DNA of 64,000 nucleotides from Hofstenia miamia. Its lineage: Eukaryota; Xenacoelomorpha; Acoela. Below the pieces are notes generated by a model that was not told the origin of the DNA, did not search any database, and saw only the letters and a program-made list of their open reading frames with translations. The stretch covers positions 1,410,670-1,474,669 of the forward strand of contig SCFE01000048.1 in assembly GCA_004352715.1 (NCBI GenBank), read 5' to 3'. The position numbers were made by a program, and so were the translations under genes. Below, piece by piece: positions 1 to 32,038 of the stretch (within the stretch, counting starts at the first letter, position 1; the number at the start of each line of letters is the position of its first letter).

Positions 1-2
1 TC

Positions 3-137
3 ATAACAGATAAAGGGCCTCAATTCAAAAGTGGACTTTTCCAAGAGATGCTGAAACCCCTAGAAATCGCAAGTGAACAAACAACTGCCTATTGTAACAT
101 CCTCCACCTAGCTTATTACGCTGTGTCTGATTACTGA
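3..137 (+). pseudogene. LTR-retrotransposon integrase fragment
   Basis: An open stretch begins ITDKGPQFKSGLFQEML and continues to ASEQTTAYC. This resembles the second conserved block of the retroviral-type integrase core (rve fold), where the Asp of a D-N-G-x-Q-F-like motif is the second catalytic acidic residue and T-x-Y-H-P normally follows. After TTAYC the similarity fades and a stop follows at about 135. Integrase joins element cDNA to host DNA. The fragment is cut by the window start, so the polymerase part would lie upstream. It shares strand with the LTR and polypurine tract at 2.9 kb and may belong to the same family. A decayed, non-functional copy. Confidence 0.6.
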
Positions 138-709
138 TAATGAGTGCTTGGTAAATCGCGGGTGAGGTGTTACCAAATTGTCAAACCATCAGACCATCCT
201 CTATTATTAACTAGTTACGTTAATCAAATAATTGAGTATTAACTATCACTGTTTAGGTGACAAAGCAGCATGATGTTTCCTCTTCTGTTCCTCCATGGGC
301 CACTGCCTGAAGCCGATCTCCACAACACAGCTCCTCTCCTTCTACAACGATGGTTGAGTCCACGGCACCATCTCAGCTCAACTGGAATTAATTATGTGTA
401 CCTTACGTTAGCTTAGTGCGTGCACTCAAGTAAAGTTGTAACTGACTTAAACTCAATTTTGTAAAGTGTTTGTTGTTTTGATTTAATAAAGCAACCAGGC
501 ATTGACACTAACTGCATTTACATAATATTAAAAATAGCCATTACTGTAAAAACTATTGGCTCANTCAATTTAATTTGTCAATTGTTTCTTGATCAGCTAA
601 CAAGTTTTCTCATTTTGAACAATATTAAATCTTAGTTGCATTGTACAAAAATAACTAAAGATCATTAACTAAATTTTTACAATTAATTTCAATTAATAAT
701 TCAGCTTTA
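138..709. other. non-coding retroelement-flanking DNA
   Basis: No supported gene. The stretch has a T/A-rich body, an AATAAA-like signal near 485, and a single undetermined base at 564. It lies between the integrase fragment and an LTR-like segment, so it is probably the decayed end of the same retroelement. Confidence 0.35.
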
Positions 710-1000
710 GTTGCTTTTTTGGATGATGCTACAATAGGGTAGCACCATGCACTAAGTCAAGCACTAAAGTGTTCCTGAAGACTTCACTTTGGCTGGAAGC
801 CATGTGAGTTGGTCATCTTGGAGTTACCTAAAGTATTGATTACTTGGATGAATTACCAATGTTTATATTAGTATTGTTTTCTCTTTATCTGCTTTCCCCC
901 AGAATCAGGGCTGTTGTATTTCTATGATAAACCTTCTGCAGAGTCAAATTGTTTTCTAGTATAATTACAGCCCATGATTCTACAATATTGCAATATTTTC
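710..1000 (+). repeat. LTR-like fragment, third family copy
   Basis: This stretch resembles the + strand at about 3520-3800 in the same orientation. Shared blocks in order include a GCCATGTGA(G/A)TT block, a CATCTTGGA(G/A)TTAC block, GATGAATTAC versus GTGAATTACTG, and C(C/T)(C/G)(A/T)GTGATTCTA-like sequence near the end. Because 3520-3800 lies within the LTR region that starts at 2889, this copy is best read as the surviving 3' part of an LTR. The similarity was judged by eye and is divergent. It is followed immediately by the foldback element. Confidence 0.4.
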
Positions 1001-1002
1001 TA

Positions 1003-2130
1003 GCAATGTATTAAAGCCAGAGTGTTCACACAGTGTGATTGTGCATGTGAAATTTTCTAGCAATGTATTAAAGGCAGGGTGTTCACACAGCATGATTGTG
1101 TGAGCTTGGGCTTGCTAGAGATTTAAACAGTTGAGTTACTGAGGGAGCATTCACACAGAAAGATTTATTGGAATCCCAATTAAAGCCTAGCATGAGTGAT
1201 ATTTTCTAACACATGTTTAAAGATAGTTCTATTCACACAGAAAGCATGTGAGTGTGTGATTGTAAAAGATTGTAAATTTGATTTTTAACATGCTAAATAT
1301 TTTTGATGATGACATCTCCCAATAATTTAAATTCATGCCAAAAATTTGTGCAAAGAATGTATAATGTATTTACTTTCAAATTATTATTTAATATTATCAC
1401 AAAAATGGTATTATTGAACATATTTGTAAAATAGGTTTTGTCCACAACATTTTTTATTTATAGCAGTTACTAGTTGAACTATAGTAACTACTATTAATAA
1501 AAAATGTTTTGATTTCTATATTCTTAAAATTCTGCCTAAATTAGAAAAAGTTTTTTAATTAACCTGTAATTTAGAATTTCAAAAAATATAAATTGCATTA
1601 AGGTTTATCAAAATATTAAATAATTTAAGAAAAACAATAATTTTAATGAAGAATTTAATAGGCTGTCTAATTGCATAGATTCCATTGTATCAAATGATTT
1701 TCAGTTAGTTATTTACATAAAGATCAATTAAATTGTAATAATGTTTATATATTAAAAATTATCCACTTTGATTTGCTCAAATGCAATAAAATATAACAAT
1801 GTATAGTGTGAACACTCTCATAAAAATACATTGCTAGACATCTATCACAAGCACAAGCTTGCTTTCTGTGTGAATTCAACTATCTTTAAACATGTGTTAA
1901 AAAATATAGCAAGTGCACGCCATCTGTGTGAATGCTACTATCTTAAAACATGTGTTTAAATTACAAGCATAATATCACAATCTCTCTGTGTGAATACCCT
2001 CCTTTATTTCCTCTTGTTTAAATCTCAAGATTGGCTTTATCACTCACTTTCTGTGTGAATTCAACTATCTTAAAATATGTGTTAAAAATACAAGTGCTAT
2101 ATCACAAGCTTTCTGTGTGAATGCACCCTA
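1003..2130. mobile_element. foldback-type element with repeated subterminal units
   Basis: Two arms carry the same short units in opposite orientation around an AT-rich core of about 530 bp with no coding capacity. The left arm (about 1003-1265) contains TTCACACAG four times and the block AACACATGTTTAAAGATAG. The right arm (about 1800-2130) contains the reverse complements: CTATCTTTAAACATGTGTT, and CTGTGTGAAT several times at spacings of roughly 55-90 bp. The right edge reads TTCTGTGTGAATGCACCCTA. Paired arms with internally repeated units are typical of foldback or hAT/Mutator-related non-autonomous elements. No transposase is visible, and target duplication was not resolved because the left edge is ambiguous. 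Confidence 0.6.
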
Positions 2131-2888
2131 AGGAGTATAAGGATACCCATGACGCATTGCTAGAAGGTGGTAACCCTGAACGTGTATACATTGATGGAAA
2201 ACTAACTATCAAGGATATTTTTCAGAAGGGCTAGCCTATCTCTTCTCAACTAGAGAAAATTCATAGAACCATCAATTTGCTAGACCCTTGTGTTGTCATT
2301 CTATTTTAAGCTGGAGGTGACTTGATGTGGGCTAATAAAGACAAGACTATAACCTGCTATTACAATGTAACCAAGCATATCAATATCATTACCATGCTGT
2401 GTGCCAGCATAACAGACCCCAAAAAATAACACTGCAACAAGTAAACAAGTATTGCTTGTTCTTTGTCAACCATGCTATCTGTATGGGATCTCTCAGGGAC
2501 ATTTTTCTCCACTTTTATCCCAATACCAAAATTAGTGTGGAAGATGCACACACCTCAGACACTGACACTTTGATGCTGCTCCTTATCACCCTCAAGGTCC
2601 TTCATCTTTATGAGCATTTCAACAAATCCCTTCACTCAGAGGTTAAACATGTTGCAATGAAATTGTCCTATTAGTTTGAGGCTACCAGAGCTCAAATATT
2701 TCAGATTACATGGCAAAACCATCACTCAACAGGAGACATTAATGCAAGTCACCAGGCAACCCTGCTATGCAGAAGTTTCACCCTGGGATGATGTATTGGC
2801 CAAAGAAATGATCAAAGAAGCCCAAAAGTTGTTGTGTGGTCCTACAGTCCAACTGTTACCACAGCCTTAACTGTGCAATAGGGGGGCA
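2131..2888 (+). pseudogene. retroelement internal region, unrecognised coding remnant
   Basis: The stretch has coding-like pieces on the + strand. One reads DTHDALLEGGNPERVYIDGK near 2150-2210. A 91-codon open frame runs 2399-2674, and a 64-codon frame at 2676-2870 ends just before a run of G. I do not recognise the protein. The stretch lies directly upstream of a polypurine tract and an LTR start, so it is probably the 3' internal region of a + strand LTR element. Whether it encoded part of the polyprotein or another product cannot be told from these fragments. Confidence 0.35.
2876..2888 (+). other. polypurine tract of LTR retrotransposon
   Basis: The sequence AATAGGGGGGCA lies immediately before a TGTAGAGTCACTC start at 2889. 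A G-rich purine run abutting a 5'-TG is the standard primer site for plus-strand DNA synthesis in LTR retrotransposons, and it marks 2889 as the first base of a 3' LTR on the + strand. Confidence 0.55.
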
Positions 2889-3830
2889 TGTAGAGTCACT
2901 CAGGGCCTTTCTTTTATTTTGTTTCAATTTTAGGCACTCTCAAATTAATTTGGTGCTATTTAGTCTAGTGATTTTATTAATTTGTAATTTTTTTGAACTT
3001 AAGTTTCAAACTTAGTGATTGTCCCCTCAAGCTTTAGATTATGTGTAATTGCTCAGTTAATTTGCAAGGGAAATGAACTTTTGTAAAAACAGTAAATATT
3101 TACCTTCTTTTGTAATAAATAGGGAACTCAAATGTAAGCAAACATCAAATAAATTTCGTTCTCACTGGATAATGTTTGCTTTTTTATTATTCTATATTTT
3201 AATAACCATTTTAGCTCTGGTATGAATTTTGTAATAATGAAATTGTAAGATCTGGCAAAAATGTGGGAGGAACTCCACTTTGCCTGGGGTGATAACTCCC
3301 TCCATGACAGATGTGAGCCCATATTGTGGTCATTTTAGGCTATGCATAGGCATAGGCAATAAAAGAGCTACAACATCTATCAATCAAACATGCACAAATT
3401 ATGACACAATGCAAATTTACTATGCCATTGGTGTACATGAATACATGGAAACTACACATTATTTAATATCTTTATTACATGAGCTGAGAAGATAAACACT
3501 GAGTTAAATTTGTTTTATTGAGCTAGAAATTTAAACTTGAGACACACAATTAGCACCCTGGATTGTAAGGATGGATTCTAAAGGCTTGGCTTCGGCGAGA
3601 TGCCATGTGAATTAGTCTCTACTTTAACCATCTTGGAATTACTTTTTTCTACAATTAAATTAGTGAATTACTGATCTTCATTTGTTTTGTTAGAGCACAG
3701 GATGTTCTTGGGTAATGGTAATCTTTTGCAACCTTTGTACTCCTTGAGCTGCTAGATGCACCCTGTGATTCTATATTAGCTCACAGCAAATTGGTTACAA
3801 CCCAAACATCCTGTGCAAATTTTTCAGGAG
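2889..3830 (+). repeat. long terminal repeat, + orientation
   Basis: Starts TGTAGAGTCACTCAGGGCC after the polypurine tract. Its content matches, in order, the reverse complement of 5530-6567: the start motif, a TTGTCCCCT block, TAATTGCT, AGGGAAA, a GGGAG(G/T)-A(C)TCC block, TTACATGAGCTGAGAA, ATTGAGCTA-AAATT and GAGACACA. An AATAAA lies at 3114. The LTR is unusually long if it runs the full 0.9 kb. The 3' limit is set only where the matching fades and a minus-strand gag remnant begins, so the end is uncertain by about 100 bp. Confidence 0.5.
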
Positions 3831-3949
3831 GTGACACTCCATTCAGTTTAAAGGACTGATTGACTCAGAATTTATGGCAGTAGGTGGTTCCTCCAAGCAA
3901 GGCTCATTGATGACAAAACCATTTCCATCTGCTATGAGATGGATCACAG

Positions 3950-5430
3950 CACTACAATTTGGTTTGATATGGCTCTTCAGCTACAATGGTAACAGTAGAT
4001 CTGAGAAGTGTCAGACTTTTCTTGGTTACAGATGTATTAGATAACAGAGATACTTTACTAGCAGGTTGGCTGAGTTTCATTTCAACTACATTTTTGTCAA
4101 TCTGGGTGGAGTTGTACATCATATAAACAATGCTCATGGCTTTCTAGATGATCATGTTAACTTCATCTTTAGGGTTACACTTCAGCTCTAAATGGGTGTG
4201 AATGTTGTGTGGAAATCCCCAACAGATATAGGAAAATAAATCATGCTTTGAATATTCAGGTGTAAGTTTACTGAGTTATATAGGTACAGAATTTGCCCCA
4301 TTTCTTGAATGAAAGATCACAAAGCAGAATTTTATATTGATGTTTAATGTGTGGGCACAATAATGATCTTCAAAATTACCAATGAGTAATTGATAATCAG
4401 TTTTAATTTCCTTGTTCAGCATCATGTATTGATTGTAGGTGAGGCCCTGCAAATACTTGGGAAACTGAGCAAGCAACAGCAACATCTTGAGTGGTTTGAT
4501 ACTGTTTCATAGTAAGCTCAAAAAGAAACAGCAATTCATCAATGGACTGAGAAATTTCATCAATTTTACCTGTGAACTTTGATAACACAGAATGTTGGTT
4601 AAATTGATTAGTAGTTTCACTTCCACTAGCTTTGAGTTAGAGAATCAATTGAGTGAACTGTGGCCTACATGTTGTCACAGACCTGATAGGATCACTCAGA
4701 AGTCTTGGTGTTGTTAAAATGGAAACAGTAGGCACAACTGAAGTGTTGATGGGTGCTGGAGGCAAAGGGGTTGCACTCAGGGCACAAGAACTGCAGGTAG
4801 CCATGGTGGTCAGCATTGACACTTGGATTAAATCAGATTGCATAAATGTTGAGCTGCAGTTTGTGAAAGAAGTAGCTGGCATTACAAATTTAGGCATTAA
4901 AGAATTGGTGGTAGGCATTGTGGAGGCACCTGGAAGATGTGCTGAAACATTTGAATAACAGCATTAGTAAAATGATTACTAAAGGCATCAAGGATTTTAT
5001 TAGGAACATCACAACTCACATACTCTGAGTTTCCAGAGAAGTTATAGCATCAATCAGTCTTTTCTCCCTCAGCAATGCTTTAGAGGCTTGTAGCTGTAGT
5101 TCTCCTGCAAAGAATCAATACATTGCTCATAATTGGCCTGCATTGAGGTTTGCTGTGAAAGTGCTTCTTTGAACTGTTTGATCTCTGCCACTTGTGGGTC
5201 TAAAGGTGGCAAAATAGTGTCATGCAGAAGAAACAGATTAGGAGGAACATCAGCTGTGTTGAATGTTAGTTGAGTAACCACTAGGGGTGATTGAGTAAAT
5301 TGAGAGGTTGAAGATACATTAACTAATATTCCATTGGTGCAAGGGGCAGCATCCTGGCCACCTATGCTTACACTGGGGATGCTCCATGAGGGGTCCCATT
5401 ACAAGAAAAACTTTCCATATCCATTATAAA
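3950..5430 (-). pseudogene. gag-like polyprotein remnant
   Basis: Reading from 5430 down, an ATG gives MDMESFSCNG and then a frameshift. Further open pieces occur at 5281-5069, 4918-4637, 4485-4276 and 4137-3952. The piece at 4485-4276 contains LAQFPKYLQGLTYNQYMMLN, followed by KTDYQLLIGNFEDHY. This resembles the capsid region of retrotransposon gag, where a hydrophobic/aromatic repeat precedes an (D/E)W..L...F...F block. The next in-frame piece, GFPHNIHTHLELKCNPKDE, fits the P-x-I-x-x-H-V capsid C-terminal pattern. A zinc knuckle was not found. Gag would form the particle that packages element RNA. Several stops and frameshifts make it non-functional. It lies downstream, on the same strand, of the minus-oriented LTR. 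Confidence 0.5.
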
Positions 5431-5529
5431 CAATAAAAGAAAAGAATCAAGAAAAATTCAGTAACAATCCTAAAACAATCTGAGAGTGTATTCCAGAGAG
5501 TTTAGTAGACAAAACTAAAATGGTACACA

Positions 5530-6567
5530 GCATGGTATAGGGGTTTGGCATTAAACCAAAATGCTAGAAGAAAGAAACAAAAACAAGCTAACAACAGAAA
5601 TGAGCTTAGAACATCATCAGAGCTTGGTGACAGCTCTAGATCACATCAGGGTCACCATGTAGAATCATGGGGAGCTCAGACTACTACAGTGGTACTGGGG
5701 AACTCAATGGTTGAACAGCAGAAGGTTGCAAACACTACCATCTCAGTGAATGACCCACATTCTAACAGAAATTGGTAATTTGCCATTGTAACAAAGTAAC
5801 AGTAAAGATCCACCAAGGATTCAATTCCAAAGACAACCAACTTGCATGGCATCACTCTGAAGCAGTATCCATGAAGAGAATTCCAAACTTGCAAAAGGTG
5901 ATACCATATGTGTCTCTAGTTGTTAATTTATAGCTCAATTAAAATGTTTCTCATTAGTTCATATTTCTCAGCTCATGTAATAATAATAACAGCATGTAAT
6001 TGTCATGCATTCACATTAGCCATCACCTTGTTATCATCACAGTGTATTGTGTTAAGTGCATGTTCAAATTGCAAATGATCAATAAAAAGTTCTTATTCCC
6101 TAACCATAGTTGTACACATAACTTAATGCAGTCGACTATTTGGGCTGCCTGCCAGAATAAAGCATCTTGTCACCCTAAACTCAGAGGAGTAACTCCCAAA
6201 TTGTCACCAGAAGCTTGATAATCTATTATAAATATTATACTTCCTAAAAGGGGGTTAGTGATAATTCATAGAAATAAAAAGCAAATGCAGTTTTCTCAAA
6301 GTATTTATACAAAATGATTGAGAATTATTACCTGTAACTGTTTACACTTTTTGCAATCATGGTTTCCCTCTCAAAATTAAAAAGCAATAACACATCACAC
6401 AATTTCTAGGGGACAAACAAAAATAAGATTGTATTACTACACCAGAAAATTGAGTGATAAAATCATCTATGCCAATGTGACATCATCAGCTAAGATTAGA
6501 GCAGGACTTAGCATGAAATTACAAAATTGAATAAAAATGAAAAATGAGGGCCCTGAGTGACACTACC
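5530..6567 (-). repeat. long terminal repeat, - orientation
   Basis: On the minus strand the sequence begins near 6567 with GGTAGTGTCACTCAGGGCC, a diverged form of the LTR start at 2889, and then follows the same block order down to about 5700. It precedes the gag-like remnant on the same strand, as a 5' LTR should. Divergence between the two LTRs is substantial by eye, so they are either different family members or a very old pair rearranged by inversion. Confidence 0.5.
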
Positions 6568-7059
6568 CAAAAGAAGTTAATAACCCAAAAGATAAACAAT
6601 TTGAAAGATTTTATAATATGGAGAAACTACTTGACACATAAGTGTAAAGAGTAATATAAGTTCCTTTAATGTGACAAAGAGCCTAAAGAGTTATATTGGA
6701 AACATAATGAAGAACTTCTCAAACAAACAATGGAAAGTATAAATTGAAAAAATGTATTTATAACATTTTTGCTAAAGACGTTTCTGAAATTTTACAACAG
6801 AAAACTCTTCAACACTGTCAAACATTCTCTTAAAACTCTCAATTTTGTTTAAAAACATGATTGTGCATCTGACTGTTAATGAAAATTCAAAATATCTTGA
6901 TTTTCATATATTTTTTTCAAGAAATGTCGAATTTCCTTTATTATTGAATTTGCAATCTTGATTTTTGATTTGCTTTAGAATCAGGGCTTTCATCTTACTT
7001 TTAAAGAAGTAGAAACTTTTTACCATTTGGTCATACTTAGGCCTACAAAGCCCTATATA
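6568..7059. other. AT-rich DNA without recognised feature
   Basis: No open frame, repeat pair or RNA gene that I can support between the LTR remnant and the MITE. Confidence 0.5.
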
Positions 7060-7480
7060 CCTAATTTAGGTTGGTACTTTTTATCAACATACGAAATCTT
7101 GAAATCAACATAGGGAACCTTGAGATCAACATAGCAAATCGTTATGACAATATGATAAAAAATCTAGCATGAATGAGGTATGAAGATTAATAACATTAGA
7201 TGGGTCATTTAAAATTTTCTCATATATACATTAAAATATTTATATGAATTTTTGTTATGAAATCAAGTATAATATTTTATTTTTTAGTCTAGATTACAAA
7301 TCAATAAACAACTGCTAAAACTAAATTTTGATGTCCCTTTTGATATAATTGATACATATACCTCATTCATGCTAAATTTTTTGTTCATATTGTCATAACG
7401 ATTTGCTATGTTGATCTCAAGGTTCCCTATGTCGGTTTCAAGATTTCATATGTTGATAAAAAGTACCAACCCCTAATTTA
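7060..7480. mobile_element. Mutator-like MITE with perfect 9-bp target duplication
   Basis: The element is 7069-7471 (403 bp). It starts GGTTGGTACTTTTTATCAAC and ends with the reverse complement, TTGATAAAAAGTACCAACC. The inverted arms are about 115 bp each (7069-7183 and 7358-7471) with few mismatches. The flanks CCTAATTTA (7060-7068) and CCTAATTTA (7472-7480) are a perfect 9-bp duplication, the length typical of Mutator-like (MULE) insertion. Each arm is built from three related units of about 21 bp that begin ATCAACATA. The core of about 170 bp is AT-rich and non-coding, so mobility would need a transposase supplied elsewhere. Confidence 0.8.
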
Positions 7481-7857
7481 TTATTTTGATTAAATTCAAT
7501 ATTCATGTAGACCTAAACAGGTACATACTATAACTTTTATCAGTTTTTTTATTGCATGTTTTTTCCCCTATGCCACCTATGGTATAATGTTCTGATAGTG
7601 GATTTCCCATACCTCATTTTTGACAAGTAATGAACAACACTTGTTTTTGCATTCAGCTATCTAAATTATAACATTATTATTAGGGCTGTACAATAAAATG
7701 ATTGTTACTGAATAATTGACCTAGCATTTGGAATTTGATAATTTATTGATTCATCTGACAAATTTGATTGAGACTGCAACTCAGTCCAATTGTAGTTTTG
7801 CAAACTATTTTGTGAGAAGACTCAGTGTAGAGATGGATGTATGCCAAAAGCTTAAAT

Positions 7858-7960
7858 TGATTCTTAAAGGGAAAAAGTTTGTGAAAAGCTCTTTCAGGAA
7901 TCATGACATGCTTTCAATGGTCTCCATTGATTCAGAGCATGCCATTAAAGGCTGTTGAGC
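7858..7960 (+). repeat. dispersed repeat copy A (matches 33300-33416 minus)
   Basis: The stretch AAGTTTGTGAAAAGCTC followed by TCAATGGTCTCCATTGATTC and AGAGCATGCCATTAAAG matches the reverse complement of 33300-33416 at about 85% by eye over roughly 90 bp. It overlaps a 76-codon open frame (7728-7958) whose other copy is not open, so I do not call it a gene. Confidence 0.5.
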
Positions 7961-8255
7961 TTTAACTTAGCATAGCATAATGCATATTAAAGTCTGAAAA
8001 CTTGAATACTCTTTCATTTGAATTTCATTTGAAGGAAGCTGTTGTGTAATCAAGTTCTTAAAATTTTTGTTTACATAATTCTGTTATTGCACTTGTTCTG
8101 TTTTTCAAACACAATTCTAAAATTGAGAGAAAAATAGATTTGCTTGTACTATTAGATATATTTTTCTAAAACGATGCAAAATGGTATTTGACAAAAAATT
8201 TGATTACAATTGTTTTGATAATATTTCATGATGTAATTTAGAGGATTTGCAGTAA

Positions 8256-29913
<21,658 letters not shown>

Positions 29914-30984
29914 GTACATTGTTTAAATAAGTCTCTACGCCTTTCATGAGTATAGATCAATCTTGAAATTGAATGCTAATATACGTTTTTGTCTTCTGGA
30001 TAATTCGATTTCAATAATGGCACTAGAATTATATTATTATAACCAATTGCTACATCCGCTGTAATCTTGGCATAACTGATATTCTTTTTTGCTGCTTGCC
30101 TACACTAAAGTTCGTCAAGTCCTGTCAGGTCTCACTCATGCAATTGGACAAATTCAACTCTAAATGTTCATTTTCATATTTGTTTTCTCCATAATATCGT
30201 TTGGTATTCACTGTTGTATGGTGCTAACTTATGAACATGTTGCAAATTCGAAGACATAATTTCCACACTTGCAGCCTCAGGATTTTAAATTTCACCTAAA
30301 TTCATCGAAAAATTTTAATAATATAAAAATATAAAACATTTTATCCACTTTTTTGAACAATACTCAAAACCTGTTCAGAAATTTAAAAATCTTGGGATAC
30401 TAACATATATATTGGTGAATGTGCTACGAGGTAATACTAAGCCTGTGCATTAAGAAAACTCTTCTAGACGTGTGTGTCGCCTAGTTTCAAACACAGTACA
30501 TTCTCCATTAACTATTTACTAATATGCACTGCGGACCTTGAATTCGCTTTCTTCAACAATCCGAAAACCATGAAATAATTCACACGGATTAGAGACCTGG
30601 ACGATGTTTTACAGCTCATCTGATTGTAGAAGTTAGAACAATATGTTCAAACTGGAAATGTCGTTTCACATTTAAAGCCCTTTGAATTGGTTCGTAAAAT
30701 ATTGCTATATTTTATAAGCCAAACAGATGTATTCGTCCATACCGACTATAATCTTAGCTTTTAAATCAAATGTATTGAGGTCTGTAGCTTTTGGCTTTCA
30801 CTTGTTATGCAAATTGTATTTTAGAGCAAGACAAGTGGTAGTGTTGGCTTTTTATTCGTTAGGTGTCGGTTTTCCATCTTGTCGGTTGAGGATGACTTTT
30901 ATAACTGCAGTTCTTAACACACTGTCAAGCATTTCTCAATGAGAATTGTTACTTTTCCTAACTATTATTGGGGTCATACCGCCA

Positions 30985-31050
<66 letters not shown>
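29914..31050. other. region 3' of last recognised CNNM exon
   Basis: No exon matching the expected CNNM C-terminus was found. A 71-codon open frame (30727-30942) has no recognised domain. Either the last CNNM exon is too short and diverged to see, or it lies further on or in a gap. Confidence 0.5.
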
Positions 31051-31054
<4 letters not shown>

Positions 31055-31213
31055 GATATATAGATATAGNNNNNNNNNNNNNNNNNNNNNNNNNNNNNNN
31101 NNNNNNNNNNNNNNNNNNNNNNNNNNNNNNNNNNNNNNNNNNNNNNNNNNNNNNNNNNNNNNNNNNNNNNNNNNNNNNNNNNNATATATATATATGTAGA
31201 TATATAGATATAG
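30987..31213. repeat. TA microsatellite with assembly gap
   Basis: A (TA)n run from about 30987 leads into ATGTAGATATATAGATATAG, then 114 N (31070-31183), then (AT)n and the same ATGTAGATATATAGATATAG again. Open frames reported across it are artefacts of the dinucleotide repeat. Confidence 0.9.
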
Positions 31214-32038
31214 ATCTAAATCTACATGCTGTTTACGCTAATATTTTACCATTTTTGCATGTGTAAGCACAAGTAGGTGCTTATATAAACTGATTGGCAG
31301 TGATATTGTTTGTCTAGTTCTATTTTTCTTGGAGAGAAGTTGTTTCCAGTCTCCCAACGTGTTAATAATCTATGATTTTCCAAGATATTACTGTTTCAAA
31401 ATTCATACATTATTTTTCGAGTTATTTGAATGGTCTATTGCAGCAATGACCATAACCAATATTTTACACTCCTTGATTCCTGGAGAACTGACGAGTGTTT
31501 TTCATTTTATCCACATTACAGACATTAATGATTATGTCGATATTGAATTCCCTCAAACTTAGTACTCTAACGTACGAATTGGAAACTGCTAGCAATATTT
31601 AAATAGTATATACAGTGGAGATCTTCTAAATTGAAGATCGATAAGCATTTAATTGATCGAACTGTTAATTTGTGAGTTTCAATCTAAATATGACATAATC
31701 TTACCCGTATTTGCAAAAAGAGAATTTTACCTGTTCCAATCACAGGAGGGTTAATTGAGCCCCCGTATGAAGTTTTTTGCAAAAGATTTTTTATTAAGCT
31801 TTGTACGATACTAAAAAATCTTTCTTCTACAATTTGAGGCCATTGGATAAGTGATAACTTTAACATTACATTGGAGACATCTTCATTTTCAATGATAGGT
31901 AGTAGTAGAAAAGTGGTGCTTTTTTAAGCTTTTGGGCTTTTTCATTGATAAGTTTCATGATGCTTTCTGAGTTGACGTGTTTAAAAAAGCATTCAAAGAG
32001 AAAAATAGACTAGTTCTACGTAATTTTGAAACTATTAA
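31214..32038. other. non-coding stretch
   Basis: No gene or repeat end recognised; a 77-codon open frame (31329-31562) and a 60-codon antisense frame show no domain. Confidence 0.5.

Noticed and set aside
1003-2130. CRISPR-like array from regularly spaced CTGTGTGAAT units
   Set aside because: Units are in two orientations, spacers are irregular and related to each other, and the genome is eukaryotic.
1-6567. An intact provirus or env-bearing element
   Set aside because: Only short, frame-broken integrase and gag pieces are visible, no envelope-like frame and no protease or polymerase; treated as decayed LTR-retrotransposon DNA.
30946-31266. 106-codon open frame
   Set aside because: It consists of TA-repeat translation (Tyr-Ile) and N; an artefact of a microsatellite and gap.
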